Origin: Henckelia pumila
Lineage: Eukaryota; Streptophyta; Magnoliopsida; Lamiales; Gesneriaceae
Direction: 5' to 3'
Assembly: GCF_033568475.1 (NCBI RefSeq)
Contig: NW_027331831.1
Location: forward strand, 1,178,001-1,242,000
DNA length: 64,000 nucleotides
Shown here piece by piece: positions 11,833 through 23,525 of the stretch. The number at the start of each line of letters is the position of its first letter. The stretch's first letter is position 1. The notes under the pieces are model-generated. The model was given only the letters and a program-made list of their open reading frames with translations, had not been told where the DNA came from and did no database searches. Position numbers and translations under genes: made by a program.

Positions 11833-11834
11833 AA

Positions 11835-13208
11835 AATAAAACTGATGAGTCGGGAAACATCATTAGGAATAAAGCTAGATTGGTAGCTCAAGGGTATACA
11901 CAGGTTGAAGGGGTGGACTTTGATGAAACCTTTGCTCTTGTAGCCCGCATTGAGTCAGTCCGACTTTTTCTTGCTGTTTCATGTTATATGGGAATGAAAT
12001 TGTTTCAAATGGATGTAAAGAGTGTCTTTTTGAATGGGATCCTAAATGAAGAAGTCTTTGTGAAACAACCTAAGGGTTTTGAGGATCCAAATCATCTTGA
12101 CTATGTGTATAAGTTAAAAAAGGCATTGTATGGATTGAAGCAAGCACCACGTGCATGGTATGGGAGACTTACTGAGTACATGCTCAATATTGTCTTCAAA
12201 AGAGGTGAAGTTGATAAGACTTTGTTTGTGCAAAAGTCTCAAGGTAATATATTAATTTGCCAAATTTATGTGGATGATATAATTTTTTGTGCTTCAAATG
12301 ATAAACTTGTTGATGATTTTGTGAAGTGCATGTCGTCTACATTTGAGATGAGCATGGTTGGTGAGTTAACATATTTCTTGGGCTTGCAAGTAAAACAAAT
12401 GCATGATGGTATATTTTTGTGTCAAAGCAAGTATGCTAAAAATCTTGTAAAGAAGTTTCTGAATGACAACACTAAACACATGCGCATACCTATGGGGTCT
12501 AATGAAAAACTGTCTAGGGAGGATGTTGCCGAAGGTGTTGACAACACCCTCTACAGAAGCATGATTGGTAGTCTTTTATATTTAAGTGCTACTAGATCTG
12601 ATATCATGTATAGTGTTTGTCTATGTGCTAGATACCAGTCTAACCCAAAAATTACTCACTTGAAGGCCGTAAAACGTATACTGAAATATGTGGCTGAAAC
12701 ATTGAATTTGGGTTTGTGGTACACTAAAGAAACCAATTCTAATTTGGTAGGATTTAGTGATGTTGATTGGGCTGGGGATTTAGATGAGAGAAAGAGCACT
12801 TCGGGAGGATGTTTCTACTTGGGGAATAACTTAGTATCTTGGTATAGTAAGAAACAAAATTGTGTCTCACTGTCTACTGCCGAGTCTGAGTATGTTGTTG
12901 TTGGTAGTTGCTGTTCACAACTCCTTTGGATGAATCAAATGATAAATGATTATGGTGTTAAGAGTGATACTCCTATTGTGTACTGTGATAATTCAAGTGT
13001 CATTGATATATCCAAAAATCCAGTACAACACTCTCGAACCAAACACATTGACATTAGACATCACTTCATTCGAGATTTGGTCGAGAAAAGCATGATCTTA
13101 ATTGAGTTTGTTGGAACTAATAACCAATTAGCTGATATATTCACAAAACATTTGGATTTCGAGAGATTTTCTAGTCTAAGGAAGTCTTTCAGTATGTGTG
13201 TATTATAG
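11835..13208 (+). pseudogene. Sirevirus RT and RNase H, 5' truncated
   Basis: The frame is open from 11835 (NKTDESGNIIRNKARLVAQG) to the stop at 13206-13208. RT blocks: GYTQVEGVDFDETFALVARI, QMDVKSVFLNGILNEEVFV, KALYGLKQAPRAWY and catalytic IYVDDIIFCASND with both Asp residues. RNaseH: DVDWAGDLDERKSTSGGCF, LSTAESEYVVV, IVYCDNSSVI. No stop or frameshift is visible, so this part is young or well preserved, but without gag, PR and INT it is not functional. Gypsy insertion removed the start. Confidence 0.92.
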
Positions 13209-14232
13209 ACAGAACCGAGATGTTGTCAGGAGTGTTGCCAACACCCTGTGACAACACCTTTTCATGCATGTGCATTTTTAGGATCTTAGGCATATTGCAT
13301 TCATTCTATTTTGTAATGTGGTTGATACTTTGTAACCATTGACTAGCTTTCACTCAAAATTCTTTGCAAAATATTTTACAGTTTAATTCGGATAAATTAA
13401 AGAAGAGTTCTGACTAAGTCACGAAGTAGTGGAGGGACGTTCGTGTATTCCATGATCTTGTCCCAAGTGAAAAGTGACTTTGTAAATTCAGAATAAAAAA
13501 AATGATGAAGCTTGAATTGAATCAATCATCAAATTTGATTGATAATCAGAAGCAAATGGAAAAAGATACCTAAAGGGGTCCATTTGAAGATCGTTCCTTT
13601 AGTGTGCAGGTTACCACTTCTGCAAAAATAATGAATTGGATATAATACTTTTTCTGAATCCTGAAGTGTTGCTGGGAGATGTTGCCAACATCGTGGATAA
13701 CACCTCACTTGTCAACATTTATTTGTGCATAAAATTGCATTTTATTTTTTATGTCACACTCTGTTTTTAGACATAATTAGGGCATGAATATTTGTGAATA
13801 TACTAAGCCAAAAGGTTAAAAATTCTGATCGAACAAAATTTGTGATTTTTGCCCTATCCTCTGAATTTTTGAATTTGAATGTTATTGGATTTTGTTTCAG
13901 TGGTGTTATATTCTGATGAGGATTTAAATTTGGAAATATTTGGTGAAATATTTGGGCCGAAATTATCGGAGAAAATCGAAGAGATTTATTTCCAAATTAA
14001 ATCGGATTTGTTACCATTCTCCTCATAGTTACCGTTGGAGATTTTGTTACCGTTGGGGCCTACTCAGAATCCGAGTTAGAATAGGAAAAGATTTGGTGCC
14101 TTATATGTTTGTGTGCTTATTTGTTTAAGGAAAGATATTATCTCCTTGCTTTGTTTCGCACCATTGTATCCTATGTACTCCCTGTTTTTTCATTGCCTAA
14201 AATTTCTTCTCTGTTCACTCTTTCACATTCTA

Positions 14233-16221
14233 ATGGCAGGAAAAGATTTTGATTCACATGATATTCGTTCTGAGATGGGATATACGGAAGATGCTGCGAA
14301 GGTGTCACGGCACCTACATCACCGCACCCTGTGGTTGAGCAAGCAATCATTCCTGTTGCCGAGGAACCTGTGCCTCTGGACTCCATCGCTCCAGGAGAGC
14401 CTGGCAATGCCATCGATGTAGAGAATTTACCAGACATGAGCGTGGTGAATAAGGTGTTTCCCACGAAACCCTTAACTCGCCGATTCAAGAGACAAGCTGG
14501 ATACAACCCAGATTACACTGCCTCCAAACGATTCCGTGGAAAAGGACAACCATCAAGACCATCTCTGGTGGACACTGAATTCACCTCTGGGGATGAGAGC
14601 TCTAATGAAGACTTCAAGCTTGTACGCCGAAAAAGGGGAAATTCAAGTACCCAGGAACCATCTGGAGAAGCTATTCCGGTTCTTTTTGCCGCTGAAAGTA
14701 AATCATCAAGTGATTCCTCTGAGAGTGAGTCAACTGAATCAGGAACTCCACTTGTTGCTGCTACTATTTTTGAGACAGATGCACCTGCATCTATACCTAC
14801 TGTTGTGGGGACATCTACTGTTCCTCATGTTCTGTCCGATGAAGAAGAAATGTCAATAGCCCAATTCATGGCTAAAATGAAGAAGTCTAAAGGCAAGAAG
14901 CCTACATCTACTGGTACTGCTCCTGTCCCAGAATCTGAAGATGAACCAGATGAGGAGATGCTCGCAGAATTTGCTGACAACCGCCCTCAACCTTCTGATA
15001 GTTCCAGCTCTGATTCGAGTGAAGATTCAGATGCTGAAAAGGAGTTGTAAGAAGAGTCCAATTCTGATGACTCTGAACAAGAAGAGGAAGGTGCTGAGGA
15101 AGGTGTTGCCGACACCCTGGACAACACCTTAGGCGAAGAATACCAGGTAAACTCGTCCTATTCATCTGCTTTTTACTCCAAGGAGATTGCTGATTGCTGG
15201 GAGAACTATGATGATTGAGAGATTCTGGAGGAGCATAACATTGATGTTGAGAGCTATGGAGCTCAGAACATGGTGAGATTTTTCGAGGTAAGGAACATAC
15301 TGTCTACTGTTACTACTGCTGGTCCTTATTGCAGAGAACTGGTGCGTGAGTTCTACTGCAATCTCACTGAAGCTGTGAAGGATCCTAGATACATGAAGTA
15401 TGGAAAAGTCTATGTACGTGGGCAGATCTTTGCTTTCAGCCCTGCCATTAAAAATTGATTTCTTCAAACTCCTGCCTCTGATGATGCTGCTCTGCCTACC
15501 ACTGATGAGATGACATCTGTCATCACTGGAGGACATGTCAATGTTTACCCAGCTAATCCTAAGAAATTGTCAGTAGCCAAGCTCACTTCTTTTTACTCTG
15601 TCCTCCATAAAACTGCTGTGAAGACTTGGACTTCATCCTAAAATTCCTGTGTGGTTACCAAGCATTAAGCCCCTGTCTTGTATGATATTGGCACTGGAAT
15701 TGCATTCAACTACGGCCGACTCGTGTTTGACACATTCATGGCTTTTGCAGATGGTGCTCAACCTACATTGAAGCTACCTTATCCATCACTCATCTATTCT
15801 ATGCTGCTATCTCAAGAGATTGAGAAGGATGGTGATGAAGCACTTATTGCTCCAGGAGAGTTACTAAAGATCGCACCTGCTTTGCTCAAAGGAAATCAGA
15901 ACATAGACCTTCCTTGGTCTGAGTCTGCTGATGCCGCAGGTGTTGTGGCAGGTGCTGCCAACACCTCCTCTGCCACTGCTGTTTTTGTACCCCCCCCCCC
16001 CTCCCCTCCCCTCTACTGCTCATGATGTTGATCCTGCATTCATACAAGCTCAATTGGTGCATGCTGAGCAGAAGATTGCACAAGCAAAGGCTGACCTAGC
16101 CTATTATGAAGGGTTAAAGGCTCACTATGAATCACTACTAAGCGGAGCTGGCCCTTCTGAACAAAAAGGGGGAGAAGAAAGTGAAGCAGAAGAAGCTGAA
16201 TCTGAGAGCAATCAATTTTAA
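14233..16221 (+). pseudogene. Sirevirus envelope-like / plant transposon-protein ORF, decayed
   Basis: Possible start ATG at 14233 (MAGKDFDSHDIRSEMG). A frameshift near 14300 leads to a 239-residue acidic, Ser-rich stretch (14331-15050). Then come stops at 15048, 15217, 15456, 15639 and 15665. Between the stops, CRELVREFYCNLTEAVKD and KVYVRGQIFAFSPA match the putative plant transposon protein domain seen in Sirevirus extra ORFs. A poly-C run at 15990-16003 marks another frameshift, after which a predicted coiled coil (QAQLVHAEQKIAQAKADLAY) and acidic tail end at 16221. Function of this ORF is unknown; no signal peptide or clear membrane segment is visible, so a true envelope role is doubtful. 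Confidence 0.72.
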
Positions 16222-16437
16222 TCTTCGTTTTTAGTTTTTTTTGTTGGTTTTGCTAGTTTAGATTTTTGTTTATTATTTGTTTAGTTTTTTCCTGATCATA
16301 ATCAAAACTGTCTTTTATGTGGTTTTAACTCTGATATGATATCTTGATTGTGTTTCTCCTTGCTCTTATGGTTTCTGATTTAAGGTGTCATAAACTAGAT
16401 GTTGCCAACATCTTGCGACAACACCTCTGGATATACT

Positions 16438-16540
16438 TAGGGGGTGAATCTATTCAGGGGGAGTTTTGATTAAGGGGGAGTTTAGTTGATATGTTTGTGA
16501 ATTAAATATGTTTTGTCCAGAAAGCCAAAAAGGGGGATAT
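16438..16540 (+). other. Multiple polypurine tracts upstream of Sirevirus 3' LTR
   Basis: Four AGGGGG-type tracts occur in 100 bases: tagggggtga, cagggggagt, aagggggagt and finally aaaaagggggata ending next to the LTR start TGAAAGG. The last one is placed to prime plus-strand DNA synthesis. Repeated tracts here are characteristic of Sireviruses. Confidence 0.8.
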
Positions 16541-17321
16541 TGAAAGGAATATTTTATTCCTTAAAATCATCCTATTTTGAAAAAGAGTTTATTAAATATC
16601 TTTTGTCTTTCTTGGACATGAAGTAATCTTTATTTATGTGATTTATTTCCTATTTGCGATATTGATAAGCTGATTAGAATATTTAACATATCATATCTAA
16701 TATTTACCTTTCTTTATTTGTGTAGATTTGATATGATCAAATCAAAAGAATCCTACGCCTACAAGGAAATATATTGAAGAAGGATTTTTGGTCTATTTAT
16801 TTGAGATAGGCGTTCACAAGAAGAGAGAGATAGAGAGAGACCGTGAGATTTTCCAAGAGCTTCATACACGTACATTGACAGAAGGATTGAAGATCTTTGA
16901 AAGCTCAAATTGGTCAAGGTTACTTGATGCTTGAAGAACACTTGAAGATCATTGATTGAAGAGTGTTTCGACTATACAAGTTTTTGGCATCAAGATTTTT
17001 AACTCCTTACTCTATTTTATTTATTCTATTTTGAATAGAATTTTTAGGAGTTATTTTTATGGTTTATTTTCTCAATTGTTTTGAGAAATTGAATTTTACA
17101 ATAATCACTAGTGTTAAGGTTTGTAAAATTCTTTGATTTGTTTTCTAGTGAATTTTTGCCCTGAGGCGCTGCAAGAGTATTTTATACTCTTGCTTAAATC
17201 ATATTGAGTCTATTTATTTGGTTGCTTGTTTATTTTATTTACGCTTTAATTTTATTTCGCTGCAAGTTACTCAAGGTGTTATTGTAGGTGTGGTCAACAT
17301 CTTGTGACAACACCTCAAACA
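16541..17321 (+). repeat. Sirevirus 3' LTR (about 0.78 kb)
   Basis: Starts TGAAAGGAATATTTTATTCC directly after the polypurine tract and probably ends in CA at about 17316-17321, within the last palindromic motif. No second LTR is available to fix the end exactly. A GAGA-rich stretch lies at 16820-16845. Confidence 0.65.
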
Positions 17322-19209
17322 GTTTATGTGCAACCCCTATTCCCTTACAAATCCATCAAAGGGAACCAAAGAAACACACAACAATCAAGCGTTCTTTACA
17401 GGGGAAAATGCGCTTATTAACCCGTCTCATGCTCATATTTTCACTTCCCTTTGAAATTTCGATAATCAATCGTCATTTAGAACACTTCACAGTACCAAAG
17501 GTCACAACTCACAACCTAGAAAGTAATCCCAATGGCCCTGACACCAATTTCATTGAACTCGAGATAATCAACATTTCAGAATGTCATCTGGGAAGATAAT
17601 CAACATTCCAGAATGTCATCTCAAGCCTTCCCAATGTTATCACAAGTGTAATATAGTGTGCAATGGAAGAACTTTTCTCCAGAATCCCGCAAACTGCAAA
17701 ACCAGATAAAACCAATCGCCACAGAATGCAAGAGACATGAACCGTAGAAGTATGAGATGCTCATTCTACCTGGCAGGTAACCGGCATAAATGGATACTCC
17801 AACTGACAATCCAAAATCAACCGTATCATTTCCCAGGGGCCTCATGAACTCCAAACCTTTTTCAATTCCTTTCTCATAGTCAACTCAGCATTTCAAGCAT
17901 GATTTATTTTAATAATCAACCATTTAGAGAACTAATTAATACAGGTATTCATTGAGCAAAATATATCACAATCATCAACTTCACAAGCCGAAAATGATAG
18001 GTTTGCTCATTTTTCCGACAGCTTAGTTTCACTATAAATATATACTGTGGCAAATAAGATAATAGGTGCCATCGGCAACGTTTTAAGGTGGTCATCCCCT
18101 CCATGGTCATACACAAATTACAAAACCCAGAATCTTATGACCAGAAAACCAGAAACGACACAAAAACGATCAAAATGCATGATTCAAATTCCAAAAGACC
18201 CAACATGTATATGAGAACCCACTTTCATAAAATCACCCAAAAAGAATCAAACTTGACCTACATGTTAATATTAATATTCATAATTAAGCATCGACGCAGC
18301 AAAATGGATATGGCAAAAACTGTTTACCAAGACAACATATCATTAGGAACTTGAAACAGAGCAAACTCACAACAATTTCTGCAAAACGGCCTCTACAATG
18401 TAAAATTAATAATAATAGTAATAACACAACACCATCAATACAACAAATATACCAAATAATAGACAAATGCACACTCATTCACCTTCCTCGGCCACATACA
18501 ACCAACCATAATCAAAATGTCGACCAGCCATACGACCAAAAATCAAACATCCCAATTACGTTTTTCTGTTTTAAACACCAGTTTCTAACAGACACCCATC
18601 CTTATAATCGAAATACAACACCAAGAATGGGTGAAGTCGTAAACTCACAAGCGAAAAAGTTTTACCATTTTATTCATTCTTTTAAATCGATTTTAGAATA
18701 TAGAAATAGATATAGATAAAAAGTTCAAGGGACCGTTTGAACACGATCTCATATTAGTATATAGAAATTCTCAGTATATTTTCAACAGGAAAAAATCACA
18801 AAACTTAAGAGGTGAAGGTCTAAGTGGCACACAGAGAAATCAAACAAGGAGTCAATAATCATAAATAAAGCAACTGCTTCGATGTCGTGGAAACATTTCA
18901 AACAGACTCTCCTACAAAGGAAAAGAAAGTACACTTGGATGAATCAGAGCGCCCAACATACTGTAATTTCAATGGCTGCTCATTGGCTGACCGCAATCGA
19001 CACCACAAAACTTCAACCCCAACTCTAATCGTCGTCGAAGGTGATCTTCAAGTGTTTCTCTATTTTTCAGGGGGGAATGAATGGATGTAATATCCAATAT
19101 TTTTTAGAAACTGATCAAATGATGCAAAATTTCGCCTACTTGCAAAATTTCAATCCCAAAAAATCAAAGAAATGACAAGTCCTCAACCATGTCGAGTAGC
19201 CACTGTCTG
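17322..19209. other. Flank downstream of the host methyltransferase gene; one exon-like segment
   Basis: Mostly AT-rich non-coding DNA. Two copies of gataatcaacatt-c/t-cagaatg stand at about 17563 and 17596. On the minus strand 17770-17879 reads GLEFMRPLGNDTVDFGLSVG and ends at a consensus donor (CCAG|GTAGAATG), which looks like an exon of a host gene I do not recognise; I cannot extend it with confidence. Nothing else supportable is seen. Confidence 0.35.
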
Positions 19210-21303
19210 CTATCTGGATTCAATTAGAGTGGAAGTTTCTTTGACAGCGTGAGGCCATAACGGTGAAAGAGCAACAACTTTTCCGATGATGATCAATGTT
19301 GGCGACAAGAGCTGATGTGACAATATTTCATCTGCAAGATCCTGCAATTTAGCAAACACGATCCTTTGCTGAGGGGTGGTTCCTCGCTCAATGGCAGCAG
19401 CTGGTGTGTCCTGAGGCAAGCCGTGGTGCATCAGTTTGGCAGCTAGAGAAGGGAGAGTCGATAAGCCCATATATACAACAAGAGTCGAATCAGGATCGGC
19501 TGCATTCTCTGCCACATATAGAGGATCTGTTCCTCCCTTCTTCGAGTGCCCCGTCAGAAATCTGACGCTATTAGCAACTCCACGGTGTGTCAATGGAATT
19601 CCTAATTCAGCTGCTATCCCAGAAGCTGCGGTTATACCTGTCACAAATTCACAGAGACCGTCTTAGAATTACAATTACGAGAGAAAAATGACCAACTTTT
19701 CAATGGCAGTGAGCCAGATCTAAGCTACACCAGCCAAGAGAAAAATAAGACGGATGGATTTAATGCTTAGCCATTTTTCGAACAAAATATAAGAAGCAAA
19801 TAACAGTATGAACAAATACTATTTTAAAATCATCATACCTGGAATGACTTTCACGTCGATTCCTTGTTGTTGCAGAAAGTCCACCTCTTCTCCACCCCTT
19901 CCAAATACCTAAAATCAACCGTTCTAGTACTCATTGTCGAATTCTTCCTTGAAACATTGTCTACCTACTACCGCGTGTGCTGACTCAAGATCACCATAAA
20001 AATCAAGGTTCAGGTGAACTTACTAATGGATCCCCGCCTTTAAGCCTCACAACAGTGGCTCCAGCTTCAGCAAAACTCAAGAGCAACTCATGAATTTCCT
20101 CCTGCTCAAGCACACAAGTATAAATATATTTTCCCCACAACAAAGCAAGCTAGACAATATCACACCTTATTTTCTCGAGACAAAGTTCAAATGTTTATCA
20201 TGGAAACAAAATTTTCAGGTGAGAGAATAGTAAGTGTTCGATCATCGAAAGAACGGCCTTAACAAGACATCTAGACCATCGAGCTACGATACAATTTAAA
20301 ATATCATACAATTACCATTAGCAGGCATACACTAGGTTCTTTCTTTTTTCTTTTTTTGTATAAGAAACGAAGGCATCCACTAGATTCTCTCATTAGGATT
20401 CGAGTATAATGAGCAAATATCTCTCACTAACAAGAATCCAGTAACCCAAAGCTATAATTTGACAAAACAATTCGCATTTCAAGCATACATAACAAGTACC
20501 GTTTAATTTACAACACTCTGCATGACATTAGAATGCCAATTTGAAGTCATATAATTCATAAATCCCCATTAAAATCAATCAATTGAAATTCCAATTTACA
20601 TAATCTTAACCAAAGATTCGTGTTACTCATCAATCACAATTCAAAAGCACTCTACTACCGAATTCTCAAGCTTCAGAAGACATTGATTACCTAAAAGTAC
20701 CCAACTCAAATCTGAAATTTATCTCCAAATTAATTCAATGAAAGCACTCGTAACCATAAATTAAACAAATAATCAATCAACCTGAGTTCTGCTATGGTAC
20801 CCAGCAGTCTTCCCAACGTAGAGAAGCCTCGCATTAGGCCCCACCAAATTCAACACATCATTGGAGACCAATCTGTCGTACAACACAAGATCCGCGCTCT
20901 CTATCACTCTCAATGCCTTGAGCGTCAGCAGCTCCGGGTCCCCAGGCCCCGTGCCCACCAAGAACACATTTCCGGGCCCTCTCTCATCAAACCCATTTTC
21001 ATTTCTCCTCTTTTCACTCAAAACTTCGAGCAATTTCTTCAGCTCAGGAAGCTGCGACGCTATATCGTAATCCCTGATGAATTGTTGATCACTCGAAGGG
21101 AAAGAAGAGAAGGGCTGCTCGGACTGGTCCTTGTACAGCCAGCTTTCTCTTTCGTACCTCTCAACAGAATGCTTTTCTGTGAAAGGCGAAGCCTTTCTTG
21201 AATATGAAGCGCAATTGACAACATTCACTTGTCTGCGGTAAAAAGATGTTATTTTTCTAGATTGAACCACTGTGGCAGAAGAAGTTGAAGGAACAAGATT
21301 CAT
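19210..21303 (-). CDS. UPM1: Uroporphyrinogen-III C-methyltransferase, plastid type
   Basis: Four exons: 20782-21303, 20024-20101, 19839-19908 and 19210-19637, all with GT/AG introns and consistent phases, giving 365 residues. The enzyme adds two methyl groups from S-adenosylmethionine to uroporphyrinogen III to make precorrin-2, the entry to siroheme, the cofactor of nitrite and sulfite reductases. Family motifs are complete: FLVGTGPGDPELLTLKALR (about residue 110), SADLVLYDRLVS, GKTAGYHSRTQEEIHELL, VVRLKGGDPLVFGRGGEE, VIPGITAASGIAAELGIPLT and YMGLSTLP. The N-terminal 90 or so residues are Ser- and basic-rich with few acids, as for a chloroplast transit peptide. The ATG at 21303 is chosen because the only upstream in-frame alternative is a GTG inside the TATA box. 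Length is close to the Arabidopsis protein. No defects seen; this is the only intact host gene in the window. Confidence 0.95.
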
Positions 21304-21356
21304 GGGAAGGTCCAGAAATGCGATGTATGAGTGTTTGCAAAGTGAAAGAACTGAGG

Positions 21357-21363
21357 CTTTATA
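21357..21363 (-). promoter_or_regulatory. TATA box of the methyltransferase gene
   Basis: TATAAAG on the minus strand, 54 bases upstream of the ATG at 21303. That spacing implies a very short 5' leader of roughly 20-30 bases. Position and sequence are plausible; no transcript evidence is available here. Confidence 0.6.
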
Positions 21364-22398
21364 CACTTTTTTGAATGGGGCTAAGATGTGGGGAAGATAC
21401 AGAGTTGAATTGGAACTCTATAGGAGTCTTTTGTCCCTGAGCTTTAGGGGTTGATGATGAGGCAAACTTGGTGACCTCTTGAGAATCAGATAAGGACATT
21501 TTCTCGTTCTTTTGGTAGCCCTGGCTCCTGGGAGACCGGACAATCTGAATCGAGATGAATATTAGTATAAAATTTGAATAATCGAATTAGGCCTCGAAAA
21601 AATTCACTAATAAATATTCCTATTCGGTTCGATTTGTTTGAATCTTGATTCCAGCAATAATAGAACTATAGCCCGAAGTATGCAATTCGGGTTCGATTGG
21701 GATTTACTCAAACTAGGGTTAGAAGGTTGAATAGAGGTATTGGAATAAAAATTATTCTATTTAATATTGTGTATTATATTATGAAATGAAATGATAGGGT
21801 CTCAACTCTCAACAGTTGTAATGACATATTTTTCCAGTGCGATGCAATTGCAATTTGCAAGCGGTGACCTTTTGAGAATTAGAAAAGGCATTGTTTCTTT
21901 CTTCATTTTTTTTCGGTGGCCCACAGGGGATAGGGTAAAGCGGTTAATTCGACTTTTAGGCTCGTTTGGTAGGCGTTATTAGGGCATGATTAATAATTAA
22001 ATCGGTATTTGGTTCAACTTTCACTCTTCGTTTGATAACTTAAGGGCCCGACATTTATTGATCCAGAAGGCCTGAAATGCACGGACAATAAATCCACGTG
22101 AAATAACAGGTATTGTGAATATTTTGTAAACAATACTTGATATTGTGCAGTGTATTTACGTTTTTACTCATGGCCTTAAAGAAGAGAGAAGACACACAAT
22201 AACTAAGTGTAAATTTGCATATGGTTAGAGGGTATATTTGTCGAACAAAACAACTTGCATATTAAATGGTAGTATTATATATCCTCTCATATTTTTTATT
22301 TATACACTCTCTTTAATAATCTCATCACATGTACCAAGCGGGTCCTTAAGTGCATATGTAGTTGTAAATCGCTACAAAGGATTTAGCTCTGTCATCTT
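21364..22398. other. Promoter-side intergenic DNA of the methyltransferase gene
   Basis: About 1 kb without a convincing ORF. It becomes AT-rich away from the gene. I see no mobile element with clear ends here; a segment starting ggctcgtttggtaggcg near 21960 has MITE-like wording but no partner end that I could find. Confidence 0.4.
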
Positions 22399-23525
22399 TA
22401 GGGATGATGATGAGTCGGGTCTAAGAGGGTGTTTGAAAGCTTATTAAAAAGAGCTTATAAGCTCCTAGAGCTTAAAAGTTATTTTACGAGCTTATAAGAT
22501 GTTAGAAATTATTTTAAAATTGTTAAAGTGTTTGGGTAAATTTATTTTAAATAACTTAAAGATGTTGATATGCTTGATATTATAAGATCTTTTTATTGTC
22601 AAAATTACCAAAAAGGGTATAATTTTATGAAAATCATGTTTAGAGTTATACATATACGAAAATAATTTTAGAATAAACTTATATTAAAAATTAAAATTGT
22701 TTTAATATTTTAATTTAGAAAAATTTATGTGATTTGTAATTTTTTTTAAAAATAATATTTAATATTTAATGGATGGAGTATATGATGGAGATTTATGAAA
22801 ATATTTAAAGATATTTTAGAGAGATAGAATATTAAAAAAAGATATTTTTGAAAAAAATACATCCCCTTTTTTAAAAACAGCTTATAAGCTGTCAAATAGC
22901 TTATTTTGACAGCTTATAAGTTTTTTAAAAGAGCTTTTAAGCTCTGCCAAACACCCTCTAAATCTGTATTCGTACTAAATTCGTCTCACCATGTTTAAAA
23001 TTGATGATGAGTCAAATCTAAACCCGTCTCCGTACTAAACCTGTCCGACGAGACTGGTCTAAACCCGGATAAGCGGATCCACAAGTGAGTCTGGAGCGGG
23101 GATAACCAAAAAATATATATACAAATAATTTGTAAAATAAATAATATATAATTATATTTTTATACAAAAAAAATTAATAATTTACTTATAATTTGAGTTT
23201 ACAATACTTTTGGATTGGAATAAATTTATTTTATTATAATATTTTTAATATGAAATATTTCATTTTAAATTTTTTGTTGTTAATAATTATTAATTAAATA
23301 TAATTTGATAAATTTTAAATTGTGAGAATAATTTGTTGTCGTAATATTATTAATATAAGTTTAAAAATTAAATTTAATGATTTTTGTTGTTTTTTAAACT
23401 TTTTATTTAATAAATTTAAATTTATATAAATTATGGCGGGTCCAACGGGTTTAATCCAGATTGGCCCCACCAGGTTCGCGTTGTGGGTCTCAGGTTTGGC
23501 TAAATTCGCCCTGTTGCCATCCTTA
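22399..23525. mobile_element. Degenerate hAT-like non-autonomous element
   Basis: Left end TAGGGATGATGATGAGTCGG and right end, read inverted, TAAGGATGGCAACAGGGCG resemble the taggg(a)tggcaacgggxcggg ends of common plant hAT MITEs. The interior repeats gggt/cgggt wording. Flanks gtcatctt and gtcacgtc agree at only part of an 8-bp duplication. Split by a younger MITE at 22425-22958. An old relic; the exact ends are uncertain. Confidence 0.42.
22425..22958. mobile_element. Tourist-like (PIF/Harbinger) MITE, 534 bp
   Basis: Terminal inverted repeat GAGGGTGTTTG...CAAACACCCTC, extending into agcttataagctc-type subterminal inverted sequence on both sides. Flanked by TAA at 22422-22424 and 22959-22961, the 3-bp duplication expected for PIF/Harbinger insertion. 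The interior is AT-rich with no ORF. Confidence 0.85.

Larger units (their letters stand above)
12534..17316 (+). repeat. Dispersed palindromic motif GRTGTTG-N-CAAYAYC in Sirevirus (seven sites)
   Basis: Sites: 12534-12548 (GGTGTTGACAACACC, inside RNaseH coding), 13232-13244, 13678-13692, 15102-15116, 15951-15965, 16398-16412 and 17287-17300 (last one weaker, in the LTR end). In five of them a second half-motif (ACAACACC or ATAACACC) follows within about 15 bases, giving a composite repeat. Coding, spacer and LTR sites share it, so it is not explained by protein sequence. Sireviruses are known to carry conserved repeated palindromes near the 3' LTR. Confidence 0.88.
11833..17321 (+). mobile_element. 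Sirevirus-type Ty1/copia element, 5' half missing
   Basis: Begins inside RT where the gypsy LTR cut it, then the rest of RT and RNaseH, a long region with a decayed envelope-like ORF, several polypurine tracts and a 3' LTR. The RNaseH end (ISKNPVQHSRTKHIDIRHHF), the extra ORF, the repeated AGGGGGA tracts and dispersed palindromes all fit Sirevirus. The gag, integrase and RT N-terminal portions should lie on the far side of the gypsy insertion, but CACTA DNA is there instead. Confidence 0.85.

Noticed and set aside
14233..16221. True retroviral envelope gene
   Set aside because: No signal peptide, furin-like site or clear transmembrane segment; similar to the putative plant transposon protein of Sireviruses.
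21304..21366. Upstream extension of the methyltransferase start
   Set aside because: The first codon is GTG and overlaps the TATA box; the ATG at 21303 gives the family length.
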